Assembly (NCBI GenBank): GCA_012798975.1
Contig: JAAZME010000159.1
Coordinates: 1-8,455 of the forward strand
DNA from: Gallicola sp.
Lineage (GTDB): Bacteria > Bacillota > Clostridia > Tissierellales > Peptoniphilaceae
Length of the DNA stretch: 8,455 nt
Reading direction: 5' to 3'
Of this stretch, positions 1 through 6,896 are shown in pieces; position 1 is the stretch's first letter; every line of letters starts with the position of its first letter. Position numbers and translations under genes: made by a program. Under the pieces are notes generated by a model. It was not told the origin of the DNA. It did no database searches and saw nothing but the letters and a program-made list of their open reading frames with translations.

Positions 1-495
1 CCTGAACTCGAAAACAAAGAACAGGTTGCGAAAGACGTTGGTGTAGGTGCAGTAATATTTCAAGACCTTTTTAATAATAGAGTGAAAGATTATGAATTCG
101 ACTGGGATCAGGTTCTGAATTTTGATGGAGAGACAGGCCCTTATGTCCAATATACCCATGCCAGATCCTGCTCGATTTTAACAAAAGGCGGCGGAGATTA
201 TGATAAAGCGGTAAGAGAAGATCTTTTAACATCAGAAGAAGAAGTGCAAATCGCAAAGCTGCTTTATGATTTTCCAAGAGTTATACAGGATGCAATCGAA
301 AAATACGAACCAAGTTTTGTTACAAGATACGCTGTGAATCTATCGAGTGCATTTAATAAATTTTACAATGCCTGTCCTATCCTGTCAGAAGAGAAAGAAT
401 TGCGGGATGCACGATTATTTTTAACCTATTCTGTGAATAAAGTGCTGAAAATTGCTTTAGGCTTAATAGGACTTCAGTCGCCGCAGAAAATGTAA
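1..495 (+). CDS. argS: Arginyl-tRNA synthetase, C-terminal part (5' end outside window)
   Basis: This is the last 164 codons of a class I arginyl-tRNA synthetase, the cytoplasmic enzyme that attaches arginine to tRNA-Arg using ATP. The frame is open from base 1 and ends at TAA (493-495). The segment GETGPYVQYTHAR (about window residues 43-55) is the strongly conserved ArgRS stretch at the junction between the catalytic core and the C-terminal helical DALR anticodon-binding domain. The DALR domain fills the rest. The ending ALGLIGLQSPQKM resembles the usual ArgRS terminus (LLGI-AP-RM). The HIGH and KMSK-equivalent catalytic motifs would lie upstream and cannot be seen. A GTG at 82 lies inside the gene and is not a real start, because the homology continues upstream of it. 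No terminator follows, so the next gene 28 bases downstream is probably co-transcribed. Confidence 0.95.
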   Translation, partial: PELENKEQVAKDVGVGAVIFQDLFNNRVKDYEFDWDQVLNFDGETGPYVQYTHARSCSILTKGGGDYDKAVREDLLTSEEEVQIAKLLYDFPRVIQDAIEKYEPSFVTRYAVNLSSAFNKFYNACPILSEEKELRDARLFLTYSVNKVLKIALGLIGLQSPQKM

Positions 496-523
496 AAGAA
501 CAGCGTTAAAGAGAGGATGTTTT

Positions 524-1678
524 ATGAATAGTATCCAAAAGCTTCTTCAATCTCAATCAGAACGGTTATTGTATTTAGACATAAAGAAACCATTGATTAT
601 TAATGAAAAAGAATATCGTGATTTAACCCTTCCTATTATTCGGGAAGATTTTGTTGAAGAGATTCAGGAAGGCAATTTTGAAGAAGAAATTCCCTTTGAG
701 TTTTTTATCAGAGGAATGGTTTTTAATATTTCTATCGATCCGGATTTTGTTTACAATAATATTTATAAAGAAGTATTAAAAGAATCTATTGATGATTTAG
801 AACATTATTTATTTACCCATGGATTAATGGAATTGGAATACGGAGAAGATGCTCTTCATTTTTTTAGAACTAACTATATTCTCCATTCAGCAATGGTATT
901 AAACTCTTATTATTATGTTGTAACTCTTGAAAAGCTTAAACAAGGATCGTTATTAAAAGAAACGAAAACGGCTCGAAGATGGCTTTTAGATGAAATAATA
1001 GAATTAGACCCACAATTCCCATTAAGTTATTATCGATTAGGTCTTTACGACATCGAAGAAGGGCATCATGATGAGGCATTTAAGTATTTAAAACGCGGGG
1101 GAGAGCTTCTTATAGGTGCTGATAAATATTCATTGCCAGCGGAATATCGGGAGGAGATTATGAGCGATATTTCTGTAAAGCTTGAAGAGCTTTCTTCAGA
1201 TGCGCAATTAAAACAAGCAGTTGAGTATTTAGAAAATGGAAAATACTATGAAAGTTTGGAGCTGCTTAATGAGCTGAACACACGTCTTAATTCTGCAATA
1301 GTAAAATATTATTTAGGTTTTACTTATAGGAATCTTCAGGAACTGGATCTGGCTATTGAATTATATGAAGAATCCTTGAAAAACGGATTTAAAGGACTGG
1401 AATTGTATCAAGACCTGTCTTTTTCCTATTATGAAAGAGGCAATATCACAAAAGCCAGAGAAATCATAGATAAAGGTCTAGAGGTTTATAAAGAAAATGA
1501 GAGGCTTCTATATAATAGAGCTGCGATAAATGTTAACATGGGCAAAGTAGACGAAGCCTTGGAAGATCTTGAAACAATTATCAGCTATGATGATATTTCC
1601 GAGGATATGTTTAACGAGGCAATGATTCTCAGAGAAAATATTAAAAAATACAAGGAGGAGTCCGATGATCTCCAGTAA
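524..1678 (+). CDS. TPR-repeat protein of unknown function
   Basis: This encodes a 384-residue, acidic, soluble protein with no signal peptide or membrane segment. I cannot assign a biochemical function. The C-terminal two thirds carry tetratricopeptide-like helical hairpins, a scaffold for protein-protein contacts. The clearest units are near residues 166-198 (YYRLGLYDIEEGHHDEAFKY), 258-290 (YYLGFTYRNLQELDLAIELY), 293-324 (YQDLSFSYYERGNITKAREI) and 327-358 (LYNRAAINVNMGKVDEALED). A degenerate unit lies at about 228-255. The N-terminal 150 residues are mostly helical, rich in Glu and Phe/Tyr, and match no family I recognise. The ATG at 524 follows GAGG (513-516) with a 7-base spacer. The gene lies between argS and an aminotransferase and overlaps the latter by 14 bases, so the two are probably translationally coupled. 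A housekeeping adaptor role is possible but is only inference. Confidence 0.85.
   Translation: MNSIQKLLQSQSERLLYLDIKKPLIINEKEYRDLTLPIIREDFVEEIQEGNFEEEIPFEFFIRGMVFNISIDPDFVYNNIYKEVLKESIDDLEHYLFTHGLMELEYGEDALHFFRTNYILHSAMVLNSYYYVVTLEKLKQGSLLKETKTARRWLLDEIIELDPQFPLSYYRLGLYDIEEGHHDEAFKYLKRGGELLIGADKYSLPAEYREEIMSDISVKLEELSSDAQLKQAVEYLENGKYYESLELLNELNTRLNSAIVKYYLGFTYRNLQELDLAIELYEESLKNGFKGLELYQDLSFSYYERGNITKAREIIDKGLEVYKENERLLYNRAAINVNMGKVDEALEDLETIISYDDISEDMFNEAMILRENIKKYKEESDDLQ
1652..1660 (+). promoter_or_regulatory. Strong ribosome binding site inside the TPR gene
   Basis: AAGGAGGAG lies within the last codons of the TPR gene, and its GGAGG core is 6 bases upstream of ATG 1665. This spacing fixes the aminotransferase start at 1665 rather than at the next in-frame ATG (1680), which would be about 21 bases from the site. 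It allows strong initiation despite the overlap with the upstream gene. Confidence 0.8.
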
Positions 1679-2843
1679 AATGGTCAAATTAGGCTCGAGC
1701 CGTTCATCGATTCGAGAATTATTTGAATTTGGAAAAAAAAGAAAAGAAGAAATAGGGGCTGAAAATGTTTATGATTTCAGTTTAGGAAATCCAAATGCTT
1801 TAGCTCCAGAAATAATCAACAGCTCCATTCATGAAATTATCGAGGAAAATCCAAGAATACACGGTTATACCTCAGCACCGGGGATGGATTCCGTTCGGGA
1901 AAGCATCGCAGATTATATCAGTAGTTCCCAAAATTTCCCTGTATCAAAGGAAGAGCTTTATCTTACCTGCGGAGCAGCAGCTTCTTTAACGATTACTTTA
2001 AAAGCGCTTACTGTTGAAAAAGACGAATATATTGTCATTTCACCATTCTTTCCGGAATATAAGGTTTTTATCGAAGGACAGGGAGGAAAAATGGTTATAG
2101 TTCCTTCCAAAGAAAATTTTGATTTGGATATAGATGCTGTTAAAAACAGTATTAATGAGAATACGAAAGGAGTTATTATAAACTCTCCGAATAATCCTAC
2201 AGGGGTGATCTACAGCGAAGAAAGAATCGAAGAATTATCGCAAATATTAAAGGATGCTTCCAAGAAATACGAAAAGATTATATATTTGATTTCTGACGAA
2301 CCTTATAGAGAAGTAGTCTTCGATGATACGGAGGTTCCTTTTGTCCCCAAATACTATGCCAATACTATAGTCTGTTATTCTTTCAGTAAATCTTTGTCCT
2401 TGGCTGGCGAAAGAATCGGATATATTCTCTTCCCAAAACAAATCGAGAATTATCAAGAGGCAGCTTATGCTATTGCCGGAGCGGGGAGGGTTTTAGGTTT
2501 TGTTAATGCGCCTGCATTGTTCCAAGCGGTTCTAGGAAAAAGCATTGGGCAGTTTTCAGAAACAGATACTTACCGTAAAAACAGGGATTTATTGTATAAA
2601 ACATTAACGGATTTAGGTTTTCACTGCGAAAAGCCGACAGGTGCTTTTTATCTGTTTCCTAAGGCGTTGGAAGAAGATAGTGTTGCTTTTTGCGAAAAAG
2701 CAAAAGATTTTAATCTATTAATCGTGCCGGGGGATGATTTTTACGCACCGGGATATGTACGTTTGTCCTATTGTGTAGATCCAAATATGGTCGAAAGAAG
2801 TCTAGAAGCATTTAAAAAATTAAGTGATTATTATAAAAAATAA
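1665..2843 (+). CDS. PLP-dependent aminotransferase, class I/II (AspAT-like fold type I)
   Basis: This encodes a 392-residue cytoplasmic aminotransferase that moves an amino group between an amino acid and a 2-oxo acid through pyridoxal phosphate. The family's markers appear in order: the YTSAPGM segment (68-74), the phosphate-binding GAAAS turn (103-107), SPNNPTG (174-180) with Asn177 facing the cofactor, ISDEPY (209-214) with Asp211 pairing the pyridine nitrogen and Tyr214 the cofactor oxygen, and SFSKSLSLAGERIGY (239-253) with the Schiff-base Lys242 and phosphate-binding Arg250. Arg366 in VRLSYC is the expected substrate-carboxylate arginine. The length is normal (390-400) and nothing is missing. 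It starts within the TPR gene and ends just before a terminator, so it is probably the last gene of an argS-TPR-aminotransferase unit. The substrate cannot be read from the sequence. Aspartate, alanine or aromatic amino acids are all possible, so I give no gene symbol. Confidence 0.93.
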   Translation: MISSKMVKLGSSRSSIRELFEFGKKRKEEIGAENVYDFSLGNPNALAPEIINSSIHEIIEENPRIHGYTSAPGMDSVRESIADYISSSQNFPVSKEELYLTCGAAASLTITLKALTVEKDEYIVISPFFPEYKVFIEGQGGKMVIVPSKENFDLDIDAVKNSINENTKGVIINSPNNPTGVIYSEERIEELSQILKDASKKYEKIIYLISDEPYREVVFDDTEVPFVPKYYANTIVCYSFSKSLSLAGERIGYILFPKQIENYQEAAYAIAGAGRVLGFVNAPALFQAVLGKSIGQFSETDTYRKNRDLLYKTLTDLGFHCEKPTGAFYLFPKALEEDSVAFCEKAKDFNLLIVPGDDFYAPGYVRLSYCVDPNMVERSLEAFKKLSDYYKK

Positions 2844-2889
2844 AAAAACAAGTATCTCTATCTTGACGATAGGGGATACTTGTTTTTTT
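2842..2889. terminator. Bidirectional Rho-independent terminator between convergent genes
   Basis: A long inverted repeat has left arm ACAAGTATCTCTATC (2848-2862), loop TTGAC (2863-2867) and right arm GATAGGGGATACTTGT (2868-2883), with one bulged base. Seven As precede it (2842-2848) and seven Ts follow it (2883-2889). A T tract therefore follows the hairpin on either strand. It can end transcription of the plus-strand aminotransferase and of the minus-strand regulator. It overlaps the stop codons of both genes. Confidence 0.92.
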
Positions 2890-4240
2890 ATTCTACTAAA
2901 CCGCAGCGGTACATTATTTCCAATGCAGATAAGAGATTGCTTCTGGTGTCTGTGTCGTCCAGATCAATATCTATAATTTCATTAATCTTATTGGTTCTGT
3001 AGACTATTGAATTTCGATGAACATTCAATCTTTCAGAGGCTTTGATTAAGCTGCGTTCTTCTAGCAGATAAAAATACAGGGTTTTTAAGAGATCGGAGTG
3101 GTTTTTTTCATCATGATCCTTCAGCATTTGAAGTTCTCTAGGAATAAAATATTCTAAAGAAGCGAAGCGTACTGCCAACTCATAAACTAGCGGGTTCAGC
3201 TGTTTTTCTAAAGGGCCTTCTAATTTTATGTCATGATCGAGGAGCATTTTTGCCATAGATACCGTTTTGCTGTACTGCAATAGATTTCGATGCAGGGATA
3301 CCCTTACATGTTTTAATTTATATTCTTCTACAAAATCGCCGAGGTTTTGAAGAAGAGTATCAGAAGATTTGTTCTTATGATTTATGAGACAGATTAGTTT
3401 ATTATTTTCAATAATGCTGTACATATACATTGGATGATCTAGTGCAAATCGATTCCCGTTAATAAACATATTTTTATAATAGTATAAACCGTTTTCCAAT
3501 TCCATCATGTAAATTTCATAATCATCTTCTAAATCCCAGGTTATATTTCTGAGATTCTCATAATCTGTTTCTCGAAAGGCATCCTGAAACAGATTCTTTA
3601 GACTTTGATAGAAATGATCCTTTGAACTGATCAATGCGTTTGTACGGTTAAAGAGATAAGGGCCTAAAATTTTAGCTGTTTTTTCGATTTCTGAATCATA
3701 TAGCGGATTTGTGTTCTCGAAACCCAAATAGCCGTATATTCTTTTTAGATTTGTTTTTTGAATTTCTAATGGAAATATCTTTTCAACGGATTTAAAATCC
3801 AAGATATTATAAATCAATTTTTTATTTTTATCTAAAATACATAATTTTGTCTCAAAAAATTCGTAAATTAGATAGATAAAATCATCTAATTCTGCGTTTT
3901 GAGCGATATATAAATATAGTTTATCGTAGTATTTTTGGAATCGGTCAAGTATAGAAAGCAGCTCGTTCATATCTTCCAATAGATTACGGTTTTCTTCTAT
4001 AATTATGATATTATCTTCCGTATTTTTAGACAGCTCGATAGGCGGATTCGTTGCATAAAGAAGAAAATTTCCAGCAGGATGTTTCTCAGTAAGGAATTTT
4101 GTGGAGTCCAGAAGATATAGCGTATTTGAGTCAATAGCTACTCCTTTTTGATAGAAACGGATGCTTTTGATATTTGTATTGTTGTGAAGAAAGACAAGCT
4201 TGTTTTGATTCCATTGGTGTAACAATAGATCTAATTGCAT
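2888..4240 (-). CDS. PucR/CdaR-family transcriptional regulator
   Basis: This encodes a 450-residue cytoplasmic DNA-binding regulator. The C-terminal 70 residues form the PucR-type helix-turn-helix: LLKTLYFYLLEERSLIKASE, then LNVHRNSIVYRTNKI (405-419), then a tail ending EIMYR. The region at about 225-335 resembles the degenerate GGDEF-like middle domain of CdaR/PucR proteins, with VRVSLHRNLLQYSKTVSMAK in the place of the usual vGIS-gl-sy-eA segment. The N-terminal 200 residues would be the sensing part and resemble only loosely the PucR N-terminal domain. Relatives control purine, sugar-acid or amino-acid catabolism, but the effector here cannot be predicted. The ATG is preceded on the minus strand by AGAGGT with a short A/T spacer. 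The gene is divergent from aspS and convergent with the aminotransferase, and it lies next to no obvious catabolic operon. Autoregulation from the shared promoter region is plausible. Confidence 0.88.
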   Translation of the reverse strand: MQLDLLLHQWNQNKLVFLHNNTNIKSIRFYQKGVAIDSNTLYLLDSTKFLTEKHPAGNFLLYATNPPIELSKNTEDNIIIIEENRNLLEDMNELLSILDRFQKYYDKLYLYIAQNAELDDFIYLIYEFFETKLCILDKNKKLIYNILDFKSVEKIFPLEIQKTNLKRIYGYLGFENTNPLYDSEIEKTAKILGPYLFNRTNALISSKDHFYQSLKNLFQDAFRETDYENLRNITWDLEDDYEIYMMELENGLYYYKNMFINGNRFALDHPMYMYSIIENNKLICLINHKNKSSDTLLQNLGDFVEEYKLKHVRVSLHRNLLQYSKTVSMAKMLLDHDIKLEGPLEKQLNPLVYELAVRFASLEYFIPRELQMLKDHDEKNHSDLLKTLYFYLLEERSLIKASERLNVHRNSIVYRTNKINEIIDIDLDDTDTRSNLLSALEIMYRCGLVE

Positions 4241-4282
4241 TATATACCTCTTTTATAGTTGTTTTAACAGTACGTAATCACT

Positions 4283-4309
4283 ATTATATTATCACAATGA
4301 GTTGTTCAA
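4283..4309 (-). promoter_or_regulatory. Candidate sigma-A promoter for the PucR-type regulator
   Basis: On the minus strand, a perfect TATAAT (plus-strand 4283-4288) lies about 40 bases upstream of the regulator's start codon. The best -35 match is TTGAAC (4304-4309) with a short 15-base spacer. A 17-base spacer would use the poorer TATTGA (4306-4311). The -10 call is good; the -35 is uncertain, so a weak or activator-dependent promoter is possible. Confidence 0.5.
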
Positions 4310-4324
4310 TAGAAGTCTGCTTCG

Positions 4325-4353
4325 TTGACCATCATCTTTCCTTTCGTTATAAT
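4325..4353 (+). promoter_or_regulatory. Strong sigma-A promoter for aspS
   Basis: TTGACC (4325-4330), a 17-base spacer and TATAAT (4348-4353) match the vegetative promoter consensus at 11 of 12 positions. Transcription would start near 4360 and leave a leader of about 34 bases before the aspS ATG. That is too short for a T-box or other riboswitch, so this promoter looks constitutive unless the neighbouring regulator acts on it. Confidence 0.85.
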
Positions 4354-4393
4354 AAAACTAAATGAAAGCTAAAAAAGCAGAAGGAGTACTTAA

Positions 4394-6172
4394 ATGTCAA
4401 TTACAAATAAATTAAAAAGAGATCACATGTGTGGCGAACTTAGAAAAGAAGATGTAGGAAAGACAGTCACTATCATGGGATGGGTAGCAAAGGCAAGGGA
4501 TTTGGGCGGCCTTATTTTTATTGATCTAAGAGACACAACAGGGATTTGCCAAATTGTTGTCCGTGATGAGAATCCTGATATTTTTAAAATTGCCCAAGGA
4601 TTAAAATCAGAATATGTTATCGGGGTTAGAGGCGTATTATTTGAAAGAGAATCTAAAAATAAAAATATTCCTACAGGGGATGTGGAACTTATCGTTGAAG
4701 AAATTAAAGTTTTTGACGAAGCAAAGACTCCTCCGATCTATATAAAAGATGATGACAATGTTTCTGATGAAATGAGATTAAAATACAGATATCTTGATTT
4801 AAGAAAATCAAATCTGCAAAAAAATCTGAAGATCAGAGCGAAAGCTGCTAAGATTGTTAGAGATTATCTGGATGAATATTCCTTTGTTGAAGTAGAAACA
4901 CCATTTTTAAATAAGCCGACTCCAGAGGGAGCAAGGGATTATTTGGTTCCTTCAAGAATTAATAAGGGGAAATTTTATGCTCTGCCTCAAAGTCCTCAAT
5001 TAATGAAACAGCTTTTAATGGTAGCTGGAATGGACCGCTATTATCAAATCGTAAAATGTTTTAGAGATGAAGATTTGAGAGCAAATAGACAACCTGAATT
5101 TACTCAAATCGATATGGAGATGTCCTTTGCAGATCAAGAAGACATTATGGAATTGAATGAAGGTCTCCTTTCAAGAGTTTTTAAAGAGATTCTTGATGTG
5201 GATCTGCCAAGACCCTTTCCTAGAATGTCGTATCAGGATGCTATGGAAAATTACGGCAGCGATAAGCCAGACCTGCGTTTTGGTTTCTTAATCACAGATA
5301 TTTCAGAAATCGTCAAAGATTCTGAATTTAAAGTGTTTGCCGCTGCAAATGAAAAAGGAAGCTCTGTTAGAGGGATTAATTTAGGGGAATACCAAAAGGA
5401 TTTTTCAAGAAAAAAAGTGGATGCCTTAGAAAAATTCGCGAAAACTCATGGAGCAAAAGGTATGGCATGGATTCGTGTTAAAGAGGGGGAAGTTCAGTCT
5501 CCTATTGCAAAATTCCTTTCGGAAAAAGAATTAGAAGGTATCTGCAATGCCTTTGGAAATAATGAAAATGATTTGATTTTATTGATTTCCGATAAGGATT
5601 CGACTGTGTTTGAAACTTTAAGTGCTTTACGCCATGAAGCAGCTTCAAAACTCGATTTAATCGACGAAAAAGCAATGGCGGTATCATGGATTGTGAATTT
5701 CCCGATGTTTGAGTACGATGAAGAAGAGAATCGTTATGTGGCAAAACATCATCCATTTACAATGCCTATGGAGGAAGATTTGGAATTATTAGACCAATCT
5801 CCTGAAAAGGTACGTGCAAAAGCCTATGATATCGTAATCAATGGAGATGAAATCGGAGGCGGTTCAATTCGTATCAATAACAGCAGCCTGCAAAACGAGA
5901 TCTTTAAATTATTAAAATTATCCAAAGAAGATATAGAAGAAAAATTCGGATTTTTTGTGGAAGCTCTACAGTACGGTACACCGCCTCATGGTGGACTGGC
6001 TTACGGCTTTGACCGCATGTGCATGCTTTTGACAGGTTCCGATAATATCAAAGATGTTATCGCTTTTCCTAAAACACAGTCGGCAACGGATTTATTGACA
6101 AATGCTCCTGGATCGGTCAATGAAATTCAGCTGGAGGAATTAAATTTGGAGATAAATAAAATAAATGAATAG
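4394..6172 (+). CDS. aspS: Aspartyl-tRNA synthetase, bacterial type
   Basis: This encodes a full-length (592-residue) class IIb synthetase that charges tRNA-Asp with aspartate in the cytoplasm. The domains in order are an N-terminal OB-fold anticodon-binding domain (about 14-108), the catalytic core, the GAD insertion typical of bacterial AspRS (about 295-420), and the end of the core. Visible motifs are QSPQLMKQLLM (199-209), motif 2 FRDEDLR (223-229) followed by QPEFTQID, GGGSIRIN (488-495), and motif 3 GLAYGFDR (534-541). Leu37 in RDLGG is at the site where non-discriminating enzymes such as that of Pseudomonas carry His, which favours an enzyme specific for tRNA-Asp. The ATG at 4394 has AAGGAG (4381-4386) 7 bases upstream. 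The gene has its own promoter and begins a run of tightly packed genes. hisS, often next to aspS in Firmicutes, is absent. Confidence 0.97.
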   Translation: MSITNKLKRDHMCGELRKEDVGKTVTIMGWVAKARDLGGLIFIDLRDTTGICQIVVRDENPDIFKIAQGLKSEYVIGVRGVLFERESKNKNIPTGDVELIVEEIKVFDEAKTPPIYIKDDDNVSDEMRLKYRYLDLRKSNLQKNLKIRAKAAKIVRDYLDEYSFVEVETPFLNKPTPEGARDYLVPSRINKGKFYALPQSPQLMKQLLMVAGMDRYYQIVKCFRDEDLRANRQPEFTQIDMEMSFADQEDIMELNEGLLSRVFKEILDVDLPRPFPRMSYQDAMENYGSDKPDLRFGFLITDISEIVKDSEFKVFAAANEKGSSVRGINLGEYQKDFSRKKVDALEKFAKTHGAKGMAWIRVKEGEVQSPIAKFLSEKELEGICNAFGNNENDLILLISDKDSTVFETLSALRHEAASKLDLIDEKAMAVSWIVNFPMFEYDEEENRYVAKHHPFTMPMEEDLELLDQSPEKVRAKAYDIVINGDEIGGGSIRINNSSLQNEIFKLLKLSKEDIEEKFGFFVEALQYGTPPHGGLAYGFDRMCMLLTGSDNIKDVIAFPKTQSATDLLTNAPGSVNEIQLEELNLEINKINE

Positions 6173-6896
6173 TATATTTGTTCGGACTCAAGCTTTGCTT
6201 GGGTCCGATGCTATAGAAAAACTGCAAAACAGTTCGGTTATCGTTTTTGGAATTGGCGGTGTAGGGGGAAATTGTACCGAAACTTTAGTACGAAGCGGGG
6301 TTGGACGTTTAACAATTGTTGATCAGGATACCATTGACGCAACAAATATCAATCGCCAGATAATTGCTCTTCAGTCCAATGTTGGCAAAGTTAAAGTAGA
6401 TGAATTTCGCAAGCGTTTATTGGATATTAATCCAGAATTGAAATTAACAACGCTTCAAAAAAGAATGGACTGTGTAAATCTTGAGGATTTTGGTTTGAAG
6501 GATTTTGATTATGTGATTGACAGTATAGACACAATTACCAGCAAAATTTGTTTGGCTGAATATTGTTATGAGAATAATATAAATATTATTTCTTCAATGG
6601 GTTTTGGAAACAAAGTGAATCCACTGGATATTAAAGTGTCGGATATTTATAAGACATATTATTGTCCTTTGGCAAGAGTGATGAGACGAGAGCTTAGGCA
6701 GAGAAGGGTAAAGAAGTTAAAAACTGTTTGGTCTTCTGAGAAACCGACTAAAACGATCACCGGGGATCAATACGGGAAAAGAAGTCCAGGCAGTGTGGCC
6801 TTTGTTCCTTCTGTTGCGGGTATTGTTATAGCAAGCGAAGTGATTAAAGATATAATCGGAAAGGAAAATAATGAAAAAACAAGGACAAGTAGTTAG
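6165..6896 (+). CDS. tcdA: tRNA threonylcarbamoyladenosine dehydratase (TcdA/YrvM/CsdL)
   Basis: This encodes a 243-residue E1-like enzyme that uses ATP to dehydrate t6A at position 37 of ANN-decoding tRNAs into cyclic t6A, which helps codon recognition. The nucleotide-binding loop GIGGVGGN (29-36), the acidic strand end VDQDTID (52-58), NINRQ (61-65) and VIDSIDTITSK (117-127) are the family's ATP- and Mg-binding segments. The C-terminal GSVAFVPSVAGIVIASEVI is also characteristic. A Cys replaces the common Asp before PLARVMR, a position I do not regard as catalytic. The ATG overlaps the aspS end by 8 bases. The nearest GGAG (6148-6151) is 13 bases away, so initiation probably relies on coupling to aspS. 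The same aspS neighbour occurs in Bacillus (yrvM). The length fits the Firmicute forms. A strong hairpin begins 17 bases after the start. Confidence 0.93.
   Translation: MNSIFVRTQALLGSDAIEKLQNSSVIVFGIGGVGGNCTETLVRSGVGRLTIVDQDTIDATNINRQIIALQSNVGKVKVDEFRKRLLDINPELKLTTLQKRMDCVNLEDFGLKDFDYVIDSIDTITSKICLAEYCYENNINIISSMGFGNKVNPLDIKVSDIYKTYYCPLARVMRRELRQRRVKKLKTVWSSEKPTKTITGDQYGKRSPGSVAFVPSVAGIVIASEVIKDIIGKENNEKTRTSS
6182..6208 (+). other. Strong stem-loop in the first codons of tcdA
   Basis: TCGGACTCAAGC and GCTTGGGTCCGA pair over 12 positions, including one T-G wobble, around a three-base TTT loop. No T tract follows, so it is not a standard terminator. It covers codons 6-15 of tcdA, just past the aspS/tcdA junction, and could act on the mRNA as a pause, a stability element or a brake on tcdA translation. 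That role is inference. Confidence 0.7.

Noticed and set aside
496..523. Gap between argS and the TPR gene checked for a terminator or promoter
   Set aside because: Only 28 bases are present, with a ribosome binding site and no hairpin or promoter boxes.
1733..1740. Run of eight As near the start of the aminotransferase as a possible slippage site
   Set aside because: The reading frame and the conserved motifs continue intact through it, and no alternative frame product makes sense.
4174..4365. Open frame of 63 codons on the plus strand across the divergent promoter region
   Set aside because: It overlaps the 5' end of the regulator on the other strand and runs through both promoters. It has no ribosome binding site and no recognisable protein features.
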